From IMG/VR virus record IMGVR_UViG_3300047095_000126, positions 1 to 25,209 of that record: a stretch of DNA of 25,209 nucleotides; one strand, written 5' to 3'. A program made the translations under genes and the position numbers. Of this stretch, positions 24,204 through 25,209 are shown piece after piece. Numbering within the stretch: position 1 is the stretch's first letter; each line of letters opens with the position of its first letter. The DNA is from a virus. The notes below the pieces were generated by a model. That model was not told the origin of the DNA, did not search any database, and saw nothing but the letters and a program-made list of their open reading frames with translations.

Positions 24204-24289
24204 TGGCCCGTTTTGTTCTAGTTTTTGTTCTGGGGGTCTTGCCGAGGCGCTAGAGAAGCTGTAATGATTTCTGTGCTTTACAAAAGCGC

Positions 24290-24327
24290 GCGGGCGTAGT
24301 TCAGTGGTAGAACGACAGCTTCCCAAG
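24290..24327 (+). other. 5' half of a tRNA-Gly(CCC) gene, probable attP core
   Basis: The stretch reads as the acceptor 5' strand GCGGGCG, D-arm (TAGTTCAGTGGTAGA) and anticodon loop CTTCCCAAG of tRNA-Gly with anticodon CCC. After 24327 the match ends: the anticodon stem does not close properly and there is no T-loop, variable loop or acceptor 3' strand. It lies 33 bases from the end of the integrase gene. Phages that integrate at tRNA genes carry such an identity block. Here it is the 5' half, ending at the anticodon loop, which is less usual than the 3' half. Confidence 0.8.
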
Positions 24328-24360
24328 ATGCGCTTCCAGCAAGCATAGATCCCAGACATA

Positions 24361-25209
24361 TCAATCATTTGCAGCCTTATCCTGCTTGTCCTGTGGGACG
24401 ATTGTGGGAGATGCGGCTGCGTCCAGGGCGGCGCGCACGTCCTCGGCGGCGAGGTGGGCGTAGCGCTGGGTCGTCGTGATCCGCTTGTGGCCGAGAGCCT
24501 TGCTTGCCGCCATCAGGTTGCCTGTCTTGCGCACGACACGAGAGGCGGTCGTGTGCCGGATGTCATGCAGGCGCAGATCGGTGACGCCGGATCTTGCCCT
24601 AGCACGATTGTAAGCCGTGGAGAGGGATGCCGGGCAGATCGGGACGCGAGACCCGCGAGGTGCGTCTGCGACATCAGCGCGCTTTACGACATAGGTGAAG
24701 ACGCGGGTAGGGTGATTGCCAAGCTCGCCCTGAAGGATCGCCATAGCGGCTTTTGGCAGCGGGCGCCGATCAACCGTCCCGCCCTTACCGCGAACCGTCA
24801 TCATGGCGGTGTCCATATCAACGTCGTTCCAGACCAGGTTGCAGGCCTCGGCACGCCGGATCCCGGTGGCGAGCAGGAACTTGACGATAGGGATATAATC
24901 TTGGCGGAAGGAGCTAAACAGACGCTGCTCCTCGTCGGCTGACATCTCGCGAACGCGCTCGGCTTCCTCTTTCAAGAGATGTTCGCGCCAGTTAATCCGC
25001 TTGACCGGCTGCTCAAGGAACTCGGCGTAGCGCAGGATCGCGCGCATTGGCTCAGTGACCGAGCGATTGACGGTGCCGGCGGTAACATCCTCGGCGCGGC
25101 GCTTGGCGACGAGCTGGGCCACGACCTGGTTGTCGATCGTAGCAAGCGCTCTTTTCGAGCCGATCTGCATGTTAAGCCATTTCAAAAAACGCACGACATC
25201 CTTGTGGTC
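24361..25209 (-). CDS. int: Tyrosine-type phage integrase (5' partial at window edge)
   Basis: The frame stays open to the edge (residues before GTG 25194 read DHKDV), so the true start is outside. Numbering from that GTG, the catalytic set is present: Arg113 (ATGIRRAEA), Lys137 in a beta turn (RGKGG), His210 and Arg213 (HDIRHTTAS), His236 (LGHKRI) and Tyr245 (TTQRYAHL). The region before residue 85 is the core-binding domain; the arm-binding domain is outside. It integrates the phage at its att site, and its 3' end lies 33 bases from the tRNA-Gly segment. Two TGTGGGA motifs lie within its last codons. Confidence 0.92.
   Translation of the reverse strand, partial: DHKDVVRFLKWLNMQIGSKRALATIDNQVVAQLVAKRRAEDVTAGTVNRSVTEPMRAILRYAEFLEQPVKRINWREHLLKEEAERVREMSADEEQRLFSSFRQDYIPIVKFLLATGIRRAEACNLVWNDVDMDTAMMTVRGKGGTVDRRPLPKAAMAILQGELGNHPTRVFTYVVKRADVADAPRGSRVPICPASLSTAYNRARARSGVTDLRLHDIRHTTASRVVRKTGNLMAASKALGHKRITTTQRYAHLAAEDVRAALDAAASPTIVPQDKQDKAAND

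Larger units (their letters stand above)
24022..24360. other. Intergenic attachment region between minus-strand gene and integrase
   Basis: No convincing gene is in this 339-base stretch. It contains the ribosome site of the gene at 24021, the TGTGGGA inverted repeat (24170-24203) and the half tRNA (24290-24327). The T/G-rich stretch 24210-24240 is the most AT-rich part. The open frame on the minus strand across it is the antisense of the tRNA segment and inverted repeat. Confidence 0.7.

Noticed and set aside
24290-24365. Complete tRNA-Gly gene
   Set aside because: Only the 5' half is present. There is no closing anticodon stem, T-arm or acceptor 3' strand downstream.
24018-24368. Minus-strand ORF of 116 residues
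   Set aside because: It reads through the antisense of the tRNA-Gly segment and the inverted repeat. It has low-quality composition, and it overlaps the start of a better-supported gene with its own ribosome site.

Overview
The window is a tailed-phage late region. It holds the capsid, tail, ejection and lysis modules, followed by an attachment-site/integrase region. The gene order (TerL, portal, small protein, scaffold, major capsid, adaptor, fibres, nozzle-like protein, three internal/ejection-type proteins) fits a short-tailed temperate phage whose capsid and adaptor resemble the phage SU10 family. The base composition is GC-rich, the 80-residue gene at 6878 resembles 'spike base' proteins of alphaproteobacterial phages and gene transfer agents, and there is a tRNA-Gly(CCC) segment. 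Together these suggest an alphaproteobacterial host, probably Hyphomicrobiales; this is inference.

Layout. (1) 1-7540: end of the large terminase, portal, a 94-residue protein, scaffold, major capsid protein (MCP), an intrinsic terminator, a 108-residue protein, adaptor and two small structural proteins. (2) 7550-13767: two fibre genes with S74-type chaperone ends, a pair of tandem paralogues, a 53-residue gene, a 21-residue-repeat protein and a Gly-rich adhesin-like protein. (3) 13768-22014: a DUF5856-like protein, a large nozzle-like tail protein, an acetyltransferase-like protein and three probable internal virion/ejection proteins plus a transglycosylase-like protein, mostly joined by ATGA, TGATG or TAATG overlaps. 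(4) 22014-23592: the lysis cassette, with an M15 endolysin, two lipoproteins, small membrane proteins, an overlapping spanin pair and a strong terminator. (5) 23507-25209: two minus-strand hypothetical genes, an attP-like region and a tyrosine integrase that runs off the window edge.

Main result. The MCP gene is split into three exons by two small group I introns with no open reading frame, 4345-4576 (232 nt) and 4849-5116 (268 nt). Both show P1, P3, P4, P6, P7, P8 and P9 pairings and the same P7 sequences. Joining exons 4288-4344, 4577-4848 and 5117-5786 gives a continuous 332-residue capsid protein. Without splicing, translation would stop at the first intron codon (UGA), or seven codons into intron 2 (UAG). 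No homing endonuclease is visible in the window.

Second result. Between the lysis module and the integrase lies the 5' half of a tRNA-Gly gene (24290-24327), flanked by five copies of a TGTGGGA motif. Phage genes lie on both sides, so this looks like attP in an unintegrated phage chromosome rather than a prophage end.
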